From Hyphomicrobiales bacterium (lineage in GTDB: Bacteria; Pseudomonadota; Alphaproteobacteria; Rhizobiales; Rhizobiaceae): a DNA stretch of 64,000 nt. The DNA is taken from the NCBI GenBank assembly GCA_900473045.1, contig UCKS01000007.1, positions 67,122-131,121 of the forward strand, given 5' to 3'. Below the pieces are notes generated by a model. That model made no database searches, was not told where the DNA came from, and saw nothing but the letters and a program-made list of their open reading frames with translations. The position numbers were made by a program, and so were the translations under genes. This document shows, one piece after another, positions 1 to 9,160 of the stretch (position 1 is the stretch's first letter; each line of letters starts with the position of its first letter).

Positions 1-140
1 TTGGGTTTGCTGGCTTGGTTGTTGGCGTCCTTCTCAGCTCGCCCTCGCTCCTTTTGCACGTGATACCCTGACCTCCGCCAGACTTGATCCGGCTCAGATC
101 TCCGCAATTTTCATCACCATCGCCGTTGCTCGCCTCGGCT

Positions 141-1223
141 TCAGCCGGCTGAGCCGGTTTTTGGTTGTAGATCCGACGGACGCCGAACGGGGAGCGGGAC
201 ATCCGACAGGTTTTCGCTTGCCGTCGTGCTGATCGCGTGGACCTGGCCGGGGATCTGATCTCCCAGATAGCTCTCATTGCCCGGCAGCCCCATCGGATAA
301 AGGGCATTGCGGCTGGCCTCGTAGGCAACACTCTGACCGGTACAGAGGCGAACGCGCATATCCTGCGGGGCGACGTCGGTCCGGTTTTGCAGATTATTGA
401 CGAGCCCTGCATTGGCAGGCAAGCGGCCATCTAAGGCCTCGGTCAGATATTGCGCGGATCGTTCGTTGCGTTCGCGCTCCGTCGTCGCGCCCAGGATGAC
501 CACCATCACCCGTTTTCCGTTGCGCGACGCCAGCCCGACGATATTGCGTCCGGATGCGCAGAGAAAGCCGGTCTTCATACCGGTCGTGCCGGCAAAGCGC
601 GTGAGCAGAAGATTGTTCGACTTGATCTCCTTGCCGTCGATGGTGACGGCCGAGGCCAGGAAGAAACGGCGATATTCCGGGAACAGCCGGTCGACTTCCA
701 TGCCCAGGATCGCGAGATCGCGCGCGGTCGTATAATTGGCCTTGTCAAACAGCCCGTTCGGATTGGAAAAATGCGTACCCGTCAGTCCGAGTCGGGTTGC
801 GGCCTCGTTCATTTTCCGGACAAACGCCGGTTCGTCTGGCGCCACCGCTTCCGCGAGAGCGACAGCGACATCGTTTGCCGATGCGGCGATCATGGCAAAC
901 AGCGCGTCTTCCAGCGTCATCGTCCGCCCGAAAGTCAGCCCGGACTCGAGGAAGGCCTGTTTCGTGGCATTGCGGGTCATGGTGACCGGTGTCGTCAGCG
1001 TCACCTCGCCGGAGCGCAGGGCCTCAAACACGACGAGTGCCGTCATCAGCTTGGTTGTCGAGGCGGGATACCAGGGAACGCCGGCATCCTCCTGGTAAAG
1101 CACCTGCCGGCTGTCGGCATCGACCACGAGCACAGGCGTGGCGTGGGCTTGCGCCGACAGGAAAAGGGACGCCATCAACGCCAGTTTTTTCCATGGCCGT
1201 CCGGCCAATATGTTCTCGATCAT
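141..1223 (-). CDS. D-alanyl-D-alanine carboxypeptidase (PBP5/6-like, family S11)
   Basis: Trims the terminal D-Ala from peptidoglycan pentapeptides in the periplasm. All three active-site motifs of the S11 penicillin-binding family are visible: S-T-T-K at residues 55-58, S-A-N at 115-117 and K-T-G at 217-219. A hydrophobic signal segment ends near Ala-His-Ala at about residue 28. I start at 1223 (360 aa) because a GGAG lies about 10 bases upstream and the signal peptide then sits at the N-terminus; an in-frame ATG at 1265 would add 14 polar residues. The C-terminal part (after about 270) is shorter and more divergent than in E. coli DacA. It stands alone, read leftwards. Confidence 0.92.
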   Translation of the reverse strand: MIENILAGRPWKKLALMASLFLSAQAHATPVLVVDADSRQVLYQEDAGVPWYPASTTKLMTALVVFEALRSGEVTLTTPVTMTRNATKQAFLESGLTFGRTMTLEDALFAMIAASANDVAVALAEAVAPDEPAFVRKMNEAATRLGLTGTHFSNPNGLFDKANYTTARDLAILGMEVDRLFPEYRRFFLASAVTIDGKEIKSNNLLLTRFAGTTGMKTGFLCASGRNIVGLASRNGKRVMVVILGATTERERNERSAQYLTEALDGRLPANAGLVNNLQNRTDVAPQDMRVRLCTGQSVAYEASRNALYPMGLPGNESYLGDQIPGQVHAISTTASENLSDVPLPVRRPSDLQPKTGSAG

Positions 1224-1377
1224 GTGCCAGTCTCCGGAGGAAGGCGTCCTCATGGCATGATGCACTACCGGAGGACAAGCCTTTGCTGCAGGAGTGCAAC
1301 GAATTGGCCGGCCGGGGAGTTCCTTACGGATAACGGCTATGGATCATAAAAGCCGCCTTCCCCACAGCAGCCAAACA

Positions 1378-1401
1378 GCCATCCGCCTGAGAGCGGATGG
1401 C
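1378..1401. terminator. Hairpin between aminotransferase and carboxypeptidase genes
   Basis: Perfect 9-bp inverted repeat (GCCATCCGC / GCGGATGGC) with a 6-base loop, 16 bases past the stop of the leftward aminotransferase gene. There is no strong T tract on that strand, so termination is inferred from position. Confidence 0.5.
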
Positions 1402-1416
1402 CCATCTGCAACGCCC

Positions 1417-2304
1417 TTACAAATCCGAAGCCGACGAGTGCGCCCAGTCCATATACAGGTCCTTGGCCTTGGCGGCGATCGGGCCGGGCTGGAGGTCGCG
1501 GTCTTCGAGTTTGGTGACGGGGACGACCTTGGAATAGTTGCCGGAGGTGAAGATCTCGTCGGCGGTCTCGAAATCGGACAGCGTCAGCGTCGTCTCGACC
1601 ACGTCGAAGCCGGCGTCGCGCAAGAGGGCGATGACGCGGAAGCGGGTGATGCCGGCAAGGAAGGTCTTGTTGGAGGCGGGCGTGAAGACGACGCCGTCCT
1701 TGACCATAAAGACGTTGGAGGAGCCGGTTTCGGCGATATTGCCGAGCATGTCGCGCACCAAAGCGTTGGAGAAGCCGCGGCTGCGGGCCTCGATCAGGAT
1801 GCGGCCATTGTTGGGATAGAGGCAGCCGGCCTTGGCGTCGGTCGGCATGCACTCGATCGTCGGGCGGCGGAAGGGCGAGATGGTCAGCGACTGGCCGCCC
1901 GGCCCCTCGCCCATCGGCGCTTCGAACAGGCAGAGCGCAAATCGGGTCGAATCGGGATCGACGGCGACGACGCTGCCCGGCATGCCATGTTCGCCCCAGT
2001 ACATCGGCTTGATATAGATGGCGGTCTGGCCGTCGAATTTCTTGACGCCTTCCCAGGCCAGCGCCTCGATATCGTCAGCGGTGACCACCGGCTTCAAGCC
2101 CAGCGCCAGCGCCGAGCGGTTGACGCGCTGGCAATGCAGATCGAGATCCGGCGCGATGCCGTCGAACCAGCGGGCGCCGTCAAACACCGTCGAGCCCAGC
2201 CACATGGCATGCGATGTCGGGCCGATCAGCGGCGGGTTGCCGGACAGCCACTCGCCATCGACATAGGTAAAGGTGGTGCTGCGCGGTGATGTATCGACGG
2301 CCAT
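1417..2304 (-). CDS. ilvE: Branched-chain amino acid aminotransferase (class IV)
   Basis: PLP enzyme that interconverts branched-chain amino acids and their 2-oxo acids. Fold-type IV features are clear: a probable Schiff-base lysine at K158 in the D-A-K-A-G segment, the E-T-G-S-S-N-V-F phosphate-binding region and the F-L-A-G-I-T-R motif that follows. I use 2304 (295 aa) as start: the in-frame extension to 2469 runs into the neighbouring alcohol dehydrogenase and carries a hydrophobic stretch not seen in this family, while a GGAAA lies just before 2304. Substrate range within class IV enzymes cannot be settled from sequence alone; some relatives are D-amino acid transaminases. Confidence 0.85.
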   Translation of the reverse strand: MAVDTSPRSTTFTYVDGEWLSGNPPLIGPTSHAMWLGSTVFDGARWFDGIAPDLDLHCQRVNRSALALGLKPVVTADDIEALAWEGVKKFDGQTAIYIKPMYWGEHGMPGSVVAVDPDSTRFALCLFEAPMGEGPGGQSLTISPFRRPTIECMPTDAKAGCLYPNNGRILIEARSRGFSNALVRDMLGNIAETGSSNVFMVKDGVVFTPASNKTFLAGITRFRVIALLRDAGFDVVETTLTLSDFETADEIFTSGNYSKVVPVTKLEDRDLQPGPIAAKAKDLYMDWAHSSASDL

Positions 2305-2458
2305 GACGGTTTCCTGCTTTTTGTGTTTCTCATATCCGGCATAACCGGAAAATCGACAAGTGGGGTAAATAGGTACATCAAAAAAAGTCATGCCGTCCAA
2401 TCTGGATCGCAAAGTGCCGCTCGCATAGTCTGCCGCCAGAAGCAAAAGGACCCGCCCG

Positions 2459-3499
2459 ATGAAAGCCATGTATTACGACGCCTTCGGCAAGACGCCGGAT
2501 ATCCGCGTGCTGCCCGACCCGACGCCCAGCGCCGACGGCGTCGTCATCAAGGTCGAGGCAACCGGGCTCTGCCGCAGCGACTGGCACGGCTGGATGGGGC
2601 ATGATCCCGATATCAACCTGCCGCATGTGCCGGGGCACGAACTGGCAGGCACGGTTGCCGCCACCGGCAAGGGCGTGCTGCGCTACAAGGTCGGCGACCG
2701 GGTGACGGTGCCGTTCGTCTCCGGCTGCGGCCGCTGCGGCGAGTGCCATTCGGGCAATCAACAGGTCTGCGCCAACCAGTTCCAGCCGGGCTTTACCCAT
2801 TGGGGCTCGTTTGCCGAATATGTCGCCATCGATTTTGCCGACCAGAACCTCGTGCATCTGCCCGAAAATCTCGATTATGCCACCGCTGCCAGCCTTGGCT
2901 GCCGGTTTGCCACGTCCTTTCGTGCCATTGTCGACCAGGGCCGGGTACGTGGTGGCGAGTGGGTGGCGGTGCATGGCTGCGGCGGCGTCGGCCTGTCAGC
3001 GATCATGATCGCCACGGCGCTCGGCGCCAATGTCATCGCGATTGATATTTCCGAGACGAAGCTGTCCTTTGCCCGCGAGATCGGCGCCGTCGCCACCATC
3101 GACGGCAGCGTTACCGGCGACGTGGCCGAGGCCGTGCGCGAGATCACCAAGGGCGGCGCGCATGTGTCGATCGATGCGCTCGGTTCGCCCGTCACCTGCT
3201 TCAACTCGATCAAGAACCTGCGCCGCCGCGGCCGCCATGTACAGGTCGGGCTGATGCTTGGCGAACATGCCAGCCCGCAGATCCCGATGGGCCAGGTGAT
3301 CGGCCATGAACTGGAAATCTACGGCAGCCACGGCATGCAGGCCTGGCGCTACGAAGCGATGATGGCGATGCTGGAGACCGGCAAGCTCAACCCGCAAAAA
3401 CTGATCGGCCGCCATATCAGCCTGGAGGAAGCAGTGCCGGCACTGATGACGATGGACACGGCGCAGGATCTCGGCATCAGCGTCATTACGCGATTCTGA
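2459..3499 (+). CDS. Zinc-dependent alcohol dehydrogenase family protein
   Basis: Medium-chain NAD(P)-dependent dehydrogenase, 346 aa. The catalytic zinc site is shown by G-L-C-R-S-D near residue 38 and G-H-E near 61. The structural zinc lobe is shown by four cysteines in C-G-R-C-G-E-C-x7-C around 90-104. The Rossmann motif G-C-G-G-V-G is near 180. An AAAGGA lies about 9 bases before the ATG. It is divergent from the aminotransferase, with about 155 bases between the starts. The substrate is not evident; the family covers alcohols, polyols and aldehydes. Confidence 0.88.
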   Translation: MKAMYYDAFGKTPDIRVLPDPTPSADGVVIKVEATGLCRSDWHGWMGHDPDINLPHVPGHELAGTVAATGKGVLRYKVGDRVTVPFVSGCGRCGECHSGNQQVCANQFQPGFTHWGSFAEYVAIDFADQNLVHLPENLDYATAASLGCRFATSFRAIVDQGRVRGGEWVAVHGCGGVGLSAIMIATALGANVIAIDISETKLSFAREIGAVATIDGSVTGDVAEAVREITKGGAHVSIDALGSPVTCFNSIKNLRRRGRHVQVGLMLGEHASPQIPMGQVIGHELEIYGSHGMQAWRYEAMMAMLETGKLNPQKLIGRHISLEEAVPALMTMDTAQDLGISVITRF

Positions 3500-3570
3500 C
3501 AGACAAGACTGCGCGTTGGGTCTGCGGGCAAATCAACGCCGCCGACCCAATTGCCGTCCCAACCGGAAAC

Positions 3571-3588
3571 CCGCCGCCACGGCGGCGG
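3571..3588 (+). terminator. GC-rich hairpin after alcohol dehydrogenase
   Basis: CCGCCGCC and GGCGGCGG form an 8-bp stem with a very short loop, about 70 bases after the dehydrogenase stop. No T tract follows. It could be a terminator or a repeat remnant. Confidence 0.35.
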
Positions 3589-3697
3589 CATATCACCTGG
3601 CGATTATATTCTGCCTGCGGCAGCTTCCCTTAAGCTGTTCGCGCCCTATTTCACCTCTTGGCGCGTCAATGCGTCGTTCTTTTTAGGAGTGGGATAA

Positions 3698-3865
3698 ATG
3701 GCAACATCCATGCTGATCAGTATTCTGATCACATTTCTCGTCATCGTACTTGTATTGTATCTCGTTGCGCGCCTGCCGATCGATGGCCGCGCCAAGCAGA
3801 TCGTCCAGATCATCGTGATCATCATCGGCATTATTTCGCTTCTGAAATATCTCGCGGTGTTTTAA
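3698..3865 (+). CDS. Small membrane protein, Thivi_2564-like
   Basis: 55-aa protein with two predicted membrane segments (residues 5-25 and 37-54) separated by a short loop R-L-P-I-D-G-R-A-K. The layout and the P-I-D-G-x-x-K turn recall the Thivi_2564 family of small bacterial membrane proteins; that match is from memory. A good ribosome site (AGGAG) lies 8 bases upstream. Function unknown. Confidence 0.7.
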   Translation: MATSMLISILITFLVIVLVLYLVARLPIDGRAKQIVQIIVIIIGIISLLKYLAVF

Positions 3866-3891
3866 ACATCGTTGCAGGTTCAAACGTCCCG

Positions 3892-3913
3892 GGCGGGAGA
3901 ACGATCTCCCGCC
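3892..3913 (+). terminator. Hairpin after small membrane protein
   Basis: GGCGGGAG and CTCCCGCC form a perfect 8-bp stem with a 6-base loop, followed by a pyrimidine-rich stretch. It lies 27 bases after the 55-aa gene. It ends directly before an ATG at 3914, which makes that ATG an unlikely start for the next gene. Confidence 0.5.
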
Positions 3914-3949
3914 ATGGTTCCTTTCACGTTTCAAAGCGAGTTCATCCCA

Positions 3950-4156
3950 TTGACCGATAAAACCGACGTCAAAGTTCCCGGTAAAGTCACAGTGCGGCGC
4001 AGCCCGGACGAAACGTCCGCTGCCGCCCTCAATATCATCAATCAGGAACTGGTAGCGCGAAACAAGAAGACCGCCATGCTGAAAGCCCTGCGGCTCGGTC
4101 AGGAACAGGCTGAAGAAAAGCCGGTCAAGAAGGCTGCCGCCAAAAAGAAGAAATAA
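3950..4156 (+). CDS. Hypothetical lysine-rich small protein
   Basis: About 68 aa when started at the TTG at 3950, or 80 aa from the ATG at 3914. I prefer the TTG because the ATG abuts a hairpin. The C-terminal tail (K-K-A-A-A-K-K-K-K) is strongly basic and resembles nucleic-acid-binding tails. There is no domain I recognise. No membrane segment is seen. Codon use fits the genome. Confidence 0.5.
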   Translation: MTDKTDVKVPGKVTVRRSPDETSAAALNIINQELVARNKKTAMLKALRLGQEQAEEKPVKKAAAKKKK

Positions 4157-4385
4157 GCAGCGGCATAGCCAAATTGACGAGGGCCGAACGTGGTCCTCGC
4201 CGCAGGTTCCTCAAAAAAACCTCTTCCCCAGACCCCGCTGCCGCTGATATTTTCGAGCCCTACGGCAACGGAATCACGAGGCAAAGATGGCAGCGGCAGC
4301 TGAAAGGCAGGAGAAGCAGACGGATTGGCTTTATGCGCCTTTGCTAGCTTCCAATGCGGGGCATCCGCATGGCTGGCCGATCCGG

Positions 4386-4856
4386 ATGATCGTCTCATCA
4401 CAGACCGAGGCAAGGCACAACAAGGCCTTATGGGCGCCGAGCCACCTGATTTCGATCCGGGCGCCGGGAACGAAGCTTCTGTCGATGATCGACCTTCCGG
4501 CCGAGCGGCATCTGGAACTTCTGTTCGGCGATGTCACCGATCCCGACGAAGCCGATGCGGCAAAGCCCGGCCATATCGAGCAGGCCTTTGCCTTTGTCGA
4601 TGGCCTGCCGCAGGACGCACATCTGCTCATCCACTGCCTGCGCGGAATCGGCCGCTCGACGGCGCTGACGCTCGGCATCCTTGCCCGCACCATGGAGCCG
4701 GAGGAAGCGGCGGCGGCGTTGCACGGGCTGCGCCCAGAAGCAAAACCGAACCGGCATGTGACCGGGCTCTGCGACACGGTGCTCGGCCTCAAGGGGCGGC
4801 TGGCCAAGCAGGCGCTGCGGTTTCCCGCCAAAGTGTGGAAACCCACGAAGAGTTGA
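4386..4856 (+). CDS. Tyrosine phosphatase-like protein
   Basis: The Cys-based phosphatase signature H-C-x5-R is present as H-C-L-R-G-I-G-R-S at about residue 86 when counted from 4386 (156 aa). The aspartates upstream (D-V-T-D-P-D-E-A-D) could supply the general acid. An in-frame ATG at 4287 would add 33 residues; I chose 4386 because the longer N-terminus looks unstructured, though the ribosome site is weak for both. Compact alphaproteobacterial relatives are annotated as tyrosine phosphatase family proteins; the substrate is unknown. Followed by about 220 bases without a supported gene. Confidence 0.7.
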   Translation: MIVSSQTEARHNKALWAPSHLISIRAPGTKLLSMIDLPAERHLELLFGDVTDPDEADAAKPGHIEQAFAFVDGLPQDAHLLIHCLRGIGRSTALTLGILARTMEPEEAAAALHGLRPEAKPNRHVTGLCDTVLGLKGRLAKQALRFPAKVWKPTKS

Positions 4857-5073
4857 TCGCGATTGCGCCGATCCCCCCGATTGCGTGGAGAAAGATTGTG
4901 CGGCGCACAAATCTTTGACATGATCCCGGTAGAGAACCGTGTTGAAGCGGCAATCGCGAGATGCCCTCGCCTTGACACCAACGAGCGGCGGAATAACGCG
5001 ATCAATCAAGGCGCTGCCTCTCTGTCTGGTATTTTGACGGAGAGCGGCGTCCGGGAAATGACGGGAGAATTCG

Positions 5074-5724
5074 ATGTCTCATGCGGCCTATGTGTTCGAT
5101 GCCTATGGCACGCTGTTCGACGTGCACGCGGCCGTGCGCAGGCACGCAAGCGCGATGGGGCCGGATGGCCAGGCCTTTTCCGATCTCTGGCGCGCCAAGC
5201 AGCTGGAATATTCCTGGATCCGCACCCTGATGGGCACCCATACCGATTTCTGGGCGCTGACCGAGCAATCGCTGGACTATGCCTTTGCGCGTTTTCCCTC
5301 CGCCGACAAGAAACTCAAGGCAGCGCTGCTCGACGCCTACTGGCATCTCGACTGCTATCCGGAAGTACCAAGTGTGCTGAAACACCTGAAGGATCGCGGC
5401 GCCCGCATCGCCATCCTGTCGAACGGCACGCCGCAGATGCTGCAATCGGCGGTGAAGAAGGCGGGGCTGGATCTGATCATCGACGACATCTTTTCGGTCG
5501 AGACGGTCAAGGCCTTCAAGACCGCGCCTGCGGTCTACGACATGGTGACGACCACCTACCGGCTCTATCCCGACGCCGTTTCCTTTCAATCATCCAACCG
5601 CTGGGACATTGCCGGCGCCACCAAATTCGGTTTCCGCACCGTCTGGATCAACCGCGCCAACATGCCGGACGAATATGCCGATTACGGCCCGTCGCTGATC
5701 CTGCCGTCGCTGGAAAGTCTCTAG
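5074..5724 (+). CDS. Haloacid dehalogenase, type II (L-2-haloacid dehalogenase-like)
   Basis: HAD-superfamily hydrolase of 216 aa, the usual size for type II L-2-haloacid dehalogenases. Motif I is D-A-Y-G-T-L-F-D with nucleophile D9; motif II is L-S-N-G-T near 117; the motif III region carries F-K-T-A-P-A-V-Y; and the [10 protein letters not shown] motif is near 172. These features are typical of true L-2-haloacid dehalogenases, which convert 2-haloacids to 2-hydroxyacids by an ester intermediate on the Asp. Physiological substrate not known. A purine-rich ribosome site (GGGAGAA) precedes the ATG. Confidence 0.87.
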   Translation: MSHAAYVFDAYGTLFDVHAAVRRHASAMGPDGQAFSDLWRAKQLEYSWIRTLMGTHTDFWALTEQSLDYAFARFPSADKKLKAALLDAYWHLDCYPEVPSVLKHLKDRGARIAILSNGTPQMLQSAVKKAGLDLIIDDIFSVETVKAFKTAPAVYDMVTTTYRLYPDAVSFQSSNRWDIAGATKFGFRTVWINRANMPDEYADYGPSLILPSLESL

Positions 5725-5790
5725 GGTATTTTTTCTACGCATTTCCAGTCGCAACACCGCTTCGCACTTTTGCTGGAACTGCTCAACACT
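5725..5790 (+). repeat. Short rhizobial intergenic repeat, degenerate copy
   Basis: The stretch contains CGCTTCGCACTTTTGCTGGA, a form I recall from many Rhizobiaceae intergenic regions, and it resembles the block at 6600-6690, which has CCGCTGCACACTTTTGCGCG. Assignment as a repeat family is by memory and by the internal resemblance of the two copies. Confidence 0.4.
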
Positions 5791-5803
5791 TAAAGGACAC
5801 GTC

Positions 5804-6574
5804 ATGTCTTGGTCTGCGGAACAATATATGAAATTCGAAGACGAACGCACCCGGCCGGCCCGCGACCTGCTCGACCAGATCCCCAACCTGCCGGACGGCG
5901 CGCTCTACGATCTTGGCTGCGGACCGGGCAATTCGACCGAGCTGATCCACGACCGTTTTCCGGCCTATATGCTCACCGGCATCGACAGCGACGAAAACAT
6001 GCTGGTGGCGGCGCGCAAGCGCATGAGCCATACCCGGTTCGACAAGGGTGACCTGGCGCACTGGAAGCCGCCAGAGCGGGCCGTGCTGTTCTTTGCCAAT
6101 GCCGTGTTTCAATGGCTGCCGGATCATCTGGGTACAATCGAACGGCTGATGGGCGAACTGATTCCCGGCGGCACGATTGCAGTGCAGATGCCCGATAATC
6201 TCGACGAGCCGTCGCATGCCTCGATGCGGGAACTGGCGCAAGACCCGCGTTTTTCGCAGTATTTTCCGAATGGCGGGGTGCGCCGCGCCGCCCTGCCCGC
6301 GCCGTCCGTCTATCTCGACAGGCTGGAAGCGAAAAGCATCAGGATCGATGTCTGGCACACGATCTACTATCATCGCCTGGCAAACGCCGAAGCGATCGTC
6401 GAATGGGTCAAGGGCACCGGCCTGCGTCCCTATCTCGATGCCCTGCCGGCCGATGCGCGCGAAGCCTATCTGGCGGCTTACCTCCTGCGTATCCGCGAAG
6501 CCTATCCGCAGCTGGCCGATGGACGCGTGCTTTTGAAATTCCCGCGGCTGTTCGTGGTGGCGGTCAAGAAATAA
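5804..6574 (+). CDS. tam: Trans-aconitate 2-methyltransferase
   Basis: SAM-dependent methyltransferase of 256 aa that esterifies trans-aconitate, an inhibitory by-product of the citric acid cycle. The N-terminus [12 protein letters not shown] and motif [11 protein letters not shown] (about 35-44) are characteristic of Tam. Further Tam-like segments are F[11 protein letters not shown] near 100 and V-Q-M-P-D-N near 127. Length agrees with E. coli Tam (252 aa). It follows the dehalogenase by about 80 bases containing a short intergenic repeat. Confidence 0.9.
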   Translation: MSWSAEQYMKFEDERTRPARDLLDQIPNLPDGALYDLGCGPGNSTELIHDRFPAYMLTGIDSDENMLVAARKRMSHTRFDKGDLAHWKPPERAVLFFANAVFQWLPDHLGTIERLMGELIPGGTIAVQMPDNLDEPSHASMRELAQDPRFSQYFPNGGVRRAALPAPSVYLDRLEAKSIRIDVWHTIYYHRLANAEAIVEWVKGTGLRPYLDALPADAREAYLAAYLLRIREAYPQLADGRVLLKFPRLFVVAVKK

Positions 6575-6599
6575 CCGGGCCAATCACCTAAAGCGCGCC

Positions 6600-6690
6600 G
6601 AGATCTTTCAGCCCGCTTCCTGCGCTTCAGGTCCTTGATTTTAGGCATGCCGGTATCGCAAAACCGCTGCACACTTTTGCGCGGCATGCT
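6600..6690. repeat. Short rhizobial intergenic repeat
   Basis: Contains TCCTGCGCTTCAGGTCCTTG and AAAACCGCTGCACACTTTTG, separated by a GGCATGC that recurs as GGCATGC at the end. This arrangement is, from memory, a common noncoding motif between genes in Agrobacterium and Rhizobium. No coding potential seen. Confidence 0.45.
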
Positions 6691-6785
6691 TTGAAAACAG
6701 GGAAATCCCCCTCTGGCGCACGGCTCCGGTTCAGGGCATCCTATGACCACAGAGAATTGTGCTTATGGCTGTTGGAGGACCGCCC

Positions 6786-8747
6786 ATGCGCTGCTTTACT
6801 GTACTTGGACCGTCGCAGACCGGAAAATCAACGGTCGTCGACAAGCTCGGTTTGCTGGAGGCACCCCCGAGAAAATCCGTCTCTCCCTACGGACTGACCC
6901 TCACGGAATTCACCTTCGGCGGCGAAGCCTGGTGCGCGCTGGATACGCCGGGGCTGAACGAAGCCCTTGCCCATGCACAGCAGGCGCTTCTTGCCAGCGA
7001 CGCCTGCATTCTCTGCGTTTCGTCCGCGCCGGAAGAAGCGGTGCTTGCCGCGCCCTATCTCAGGATCATCGAGGCATCGGGAACGCCCTGCATTCTCTTC
7101 GTCAACCGGATGGACGAGCCGAGAGGACGGTTGCGCGACGTGATTGCAGCCCTTCAGGACTATGCCAGCCATACGCTGTTGCTGCGCCAGATCCCCATCC
7201 GCGAGGGCGACCGGATCGTTGGCAGCTGCGATCTGATTTCGGAGCGGGCCTGGCGCTACCGCGAAGGCCAGACCTCGGCGCTGATCGCCATTCCAGACAG
7301 CGCTTCCGAGCGCGAGCACGAGGCACGCACCGAACTCCTGGAACACCTGTCTGAATTCGACGACTGGCTGCTGGAAGAACTGATCGAGGACCGCGAGCCG
7401 CCGAGCGACGCGCTTTATGCGATCGCCACCCGTGTCTTGCACGAAAACAGGATCATCCCGGTGCTGATCGGGGCTGCCAGCCATGGCAATGGCATGATGC
7501 GGCTGATGAAGGCGCTGCGCCACGAAGCGCCGCCGGTGGATGCGCTGCGCGAGCGTCTTGCTGCCGCCAGCAAGGTCGACAAGAGCAAACTCAAGGCCGT
7601 CAGCTTCCATGCCTATCATCGCCAGAACATCGGCAAGACAGTTTTGGCGCGTGCGCTCGGTGATGGGCTGAAACAGGGATCGTCCCTGGGGGGTTCGGGG
7701 TTGGGGGCGGTGCAAGACCCCGCCAACGGCAAGGGCAATGCGGTGTTTGCACCCCTGGCCGGTGATCTCTTCGCCACCGTCAAATCCGATCACCTGCCGG
7801 TGCCGGTGCTCTTGACGGCCGAGGCAAACCTTTCTCCACCCGAATGGACGCAGGCGCCGACGCCGATGCTGGAGAGAATTCTGGTTCCCGGCAGCGAGCG
7901 CGACGAGAACAAGCTTTCCGAAACGCTGGCAAAACTGTCGGAGACCGACCGCAGCCTCAAGATCCTGCAGGAAGAAGGAACCGGTGCCCAGATGGTCTGC
8001 GCCCAGGGGCCGGTGCACCTGCGCGATCTGCTGCGCACGCTGTCCGACGTCTTTCACGTCACCGCGACCGAGCGTGCGCCGACCCCAGTCTATCGCGAGA
8101 CGATCTCGAAACCGGCCGAGGTGCACTACCGCCACCGCAAGCAGACCGGTGGCGCCGGGCAGTTTGCCGATGTGAAACTGACGATCTATCCGAATGGGCG
8201 CGGTCAGGGTTTTTCCTTCAACGAAACCGTCAAGGGCGGCGTCGTTCCGCGCAACTATATCCCGGCAGTGGAAGCGGGTGCGCGCGAGGCGATGGACAAG
8301 GGGCCGCTGGGTTTTGCGGTCATCGACCTTGGCGTGACGCTGACCGACGGCCAGCACCATGCGGTCGACAGTTCCGAACATGCGTTCCGCTCGGCGTCAA
8401 AGATGGGTGTGCGGCAGGCGCTCTCGGAAGGGGCGGCGGTGCTGATGCAGCCGGTGTTCCGCGCCGAAATCCGCATCCCGTCGGTCTATTCGGGCAATCT
8501 GGTGCAGATCGTCTCGTCGCTGAAGGGGCAGGTGCTCGGCTTCGACCGGGACGAGACCGCCAAGGGCTGGGATATCTTTCGCGCCCTTGTTCCCGGCGGC
8601 GCGCTTGACGAACTGGCGCGCGCGCTGCGCTCGGCCACGCAGGGCATCGGCTATTTCTCAAAAACCTTCGACCATTTCGAGGAGCTGTACGGCAAGGAAG
8701 CGGATGCGATCGTCAGGGCACATGGAACGCAGCGCGCCGAGCACTGA
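6786..8747 (+). CDS. Elongation factor G-like GTPase (atypical paralogue)
   Basis: 653 aa with the overall EF-G order: G domain, an EF-Tu-like domain 2, then EF-G domains III-V. The P-loop is G-P-S-Q-T-G-K-S-T (8-16), G3 is D-T-P-G (about 57), and G4 is N-R-M-D rather than the usual N-K-x-D. The domain IV/V region is well kept (R-K-Q-T-G-G-A-G-Q-F near 455). Canonical EF-G is about 700 aa; switch I here is short and lacks the R-G-I-T-I motif. It is therefore likely a second, specialised EF-G-like factor rather than the main translocase. A strong GGAGGA lies 7 bases before the chosen ATG at 6786. Confidence 0.85.
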   Translation: MRCFTVLGPSQTGKSTVVDKLGLLEAPPRKSVSPYGLTLTEFTFGGEAWCALDTPGLNEALAHAQQALLASDACILCVSSAPEEAVLAAPYLRIIEASGTPCILFVNRMDEPRGRLRDVIAALQDYASHTLLLRQIPIREGDRIVGSCDLISERAWRYREGQTSALIAIPDSASEREHEARTELLEHLSEFDDWLLEELIEDREPPSDALYAIATRVLHENRIIPVLIGAASHGNGMMRLMKALRHEAPPVDALRERLAAASKVDKSKLKAVSFHAYHRQNIGKTVLARALGDGLKQGSSLGGSGLGAVQDPANGKGNAVFAPLAGDLFATVKSDHLPVPVLLTAEANLSPPEWTQAPTPMLERILVPGSERDENKLSETLAKLSETDRSLKILQEEGTGAQMVCAQGPVHLRDLLRTLSDVFHVTATERAPTPVYRETISKPAEVHYRHRKQTGGAGQFADVKLTIYPNGRGQGFSFNETVKGGVVPRNYIPAVEAGAREAMDKGPLGFAVIDLGVTLTDGQHHAVDSSEHAFRSASKMGVRQALSEGAAVLMQPVFRAEIRIPSVYSGNLVQIVSSLKGQVLGFDRDETAKGWDIFRALVPGGALDELARALRSATQGIGYFSKTFDHFEELYGKEADAIVRAHGTQRAEH

Positions 8748-8755
8748 GAGCCGAA

Positions 8756-8869
8756 CTACGCCTTGCTGCAGCGCGGATGGATGGTTTCGCTGCGGCTCGG
8801 CATGGCGGCCAGCTTTTCGATGATGCGAGCGCGAGTGTCCGGTTTCCGGGCTGTGTGACCGCGATAGAT
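8756..8869 (-). pseudogene. C-terminal fragment of a YdeI-like protein
   Basis: Leftward reading gives 37 residues ending in a TAG. They contain A-R-K-P-D-T-R-A-R-I-I-E-K-L and S-E-T-I-H-P, resembling the C-terminal tail of the YdeI/OmpD-associated family (usually R-P-E-T-R-A-R-R-I ... G-E-T-I-H-P). A TAA lies directly upstream in the same frame, so the piece has no start of its own. It pairs with the N-terminal fragment at 10020-10193 on the same strand. The family match is from memory. Confidence 0.5.
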
Positions 8870-9102
8870 TTAACGCTGCACAAGCCGGACGCAGACAGTG
8901 AACACCGGCTTCTGTAGAGCAGCGGTTTCGGCAGGAAAGCCGATGAACTTGACATTTGCGGCATGCTGATAAATAGATTCAAGCATGGTTGAGAAGGACA
9001 CTCACATTGTCGCCCGGTTGGCCGGTATTCCCTTGGCGGGATGCCGGGATGCCGATCACGCGAACTGACCACGCTGATTGCCAGCCTCGGCCTCGCCCTT
9101 TC

Positions 9103-9150
9103 GGACGAGGCTTTTAGGCGTTGAAAACGTGCCTCGTCCTCCCTTTTTTT
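9103..9150 (+). terminator. Hairpin plus T7 run just before methyltransferase
   Basis: GGACGAGGC (9103-9111) pairs with GCCTCGTCC (9131-9139), and seven T residues follow at 9144-9150. This has the form of an intrinsic terminator, yet GGAG and the ATG of the methyltransferase follow at once. It could end transcripts coming from the left, or attenuate the gene's own leader. Confidence 0.55.
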
Positions 9151-9160
9151 GGAGACAAAC

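Noticed and set aside
1-140. Partial gene at the left edge
   Set aside because: All frames are short or have shadow-like composition; nothing can be supported.
6828-8381. 517-codon minus-strand frame opposite the EF-G-like gene
   Set aside because: Antisense shadow; no motif and no ribosome site.
8873-8989. 38-codon minus-strand frame starting M-L-E-S-I-Y-Q-H
   Set aside because: It lies in the gap between the two ydeI-like fragments but has no match to that family and a weak start.
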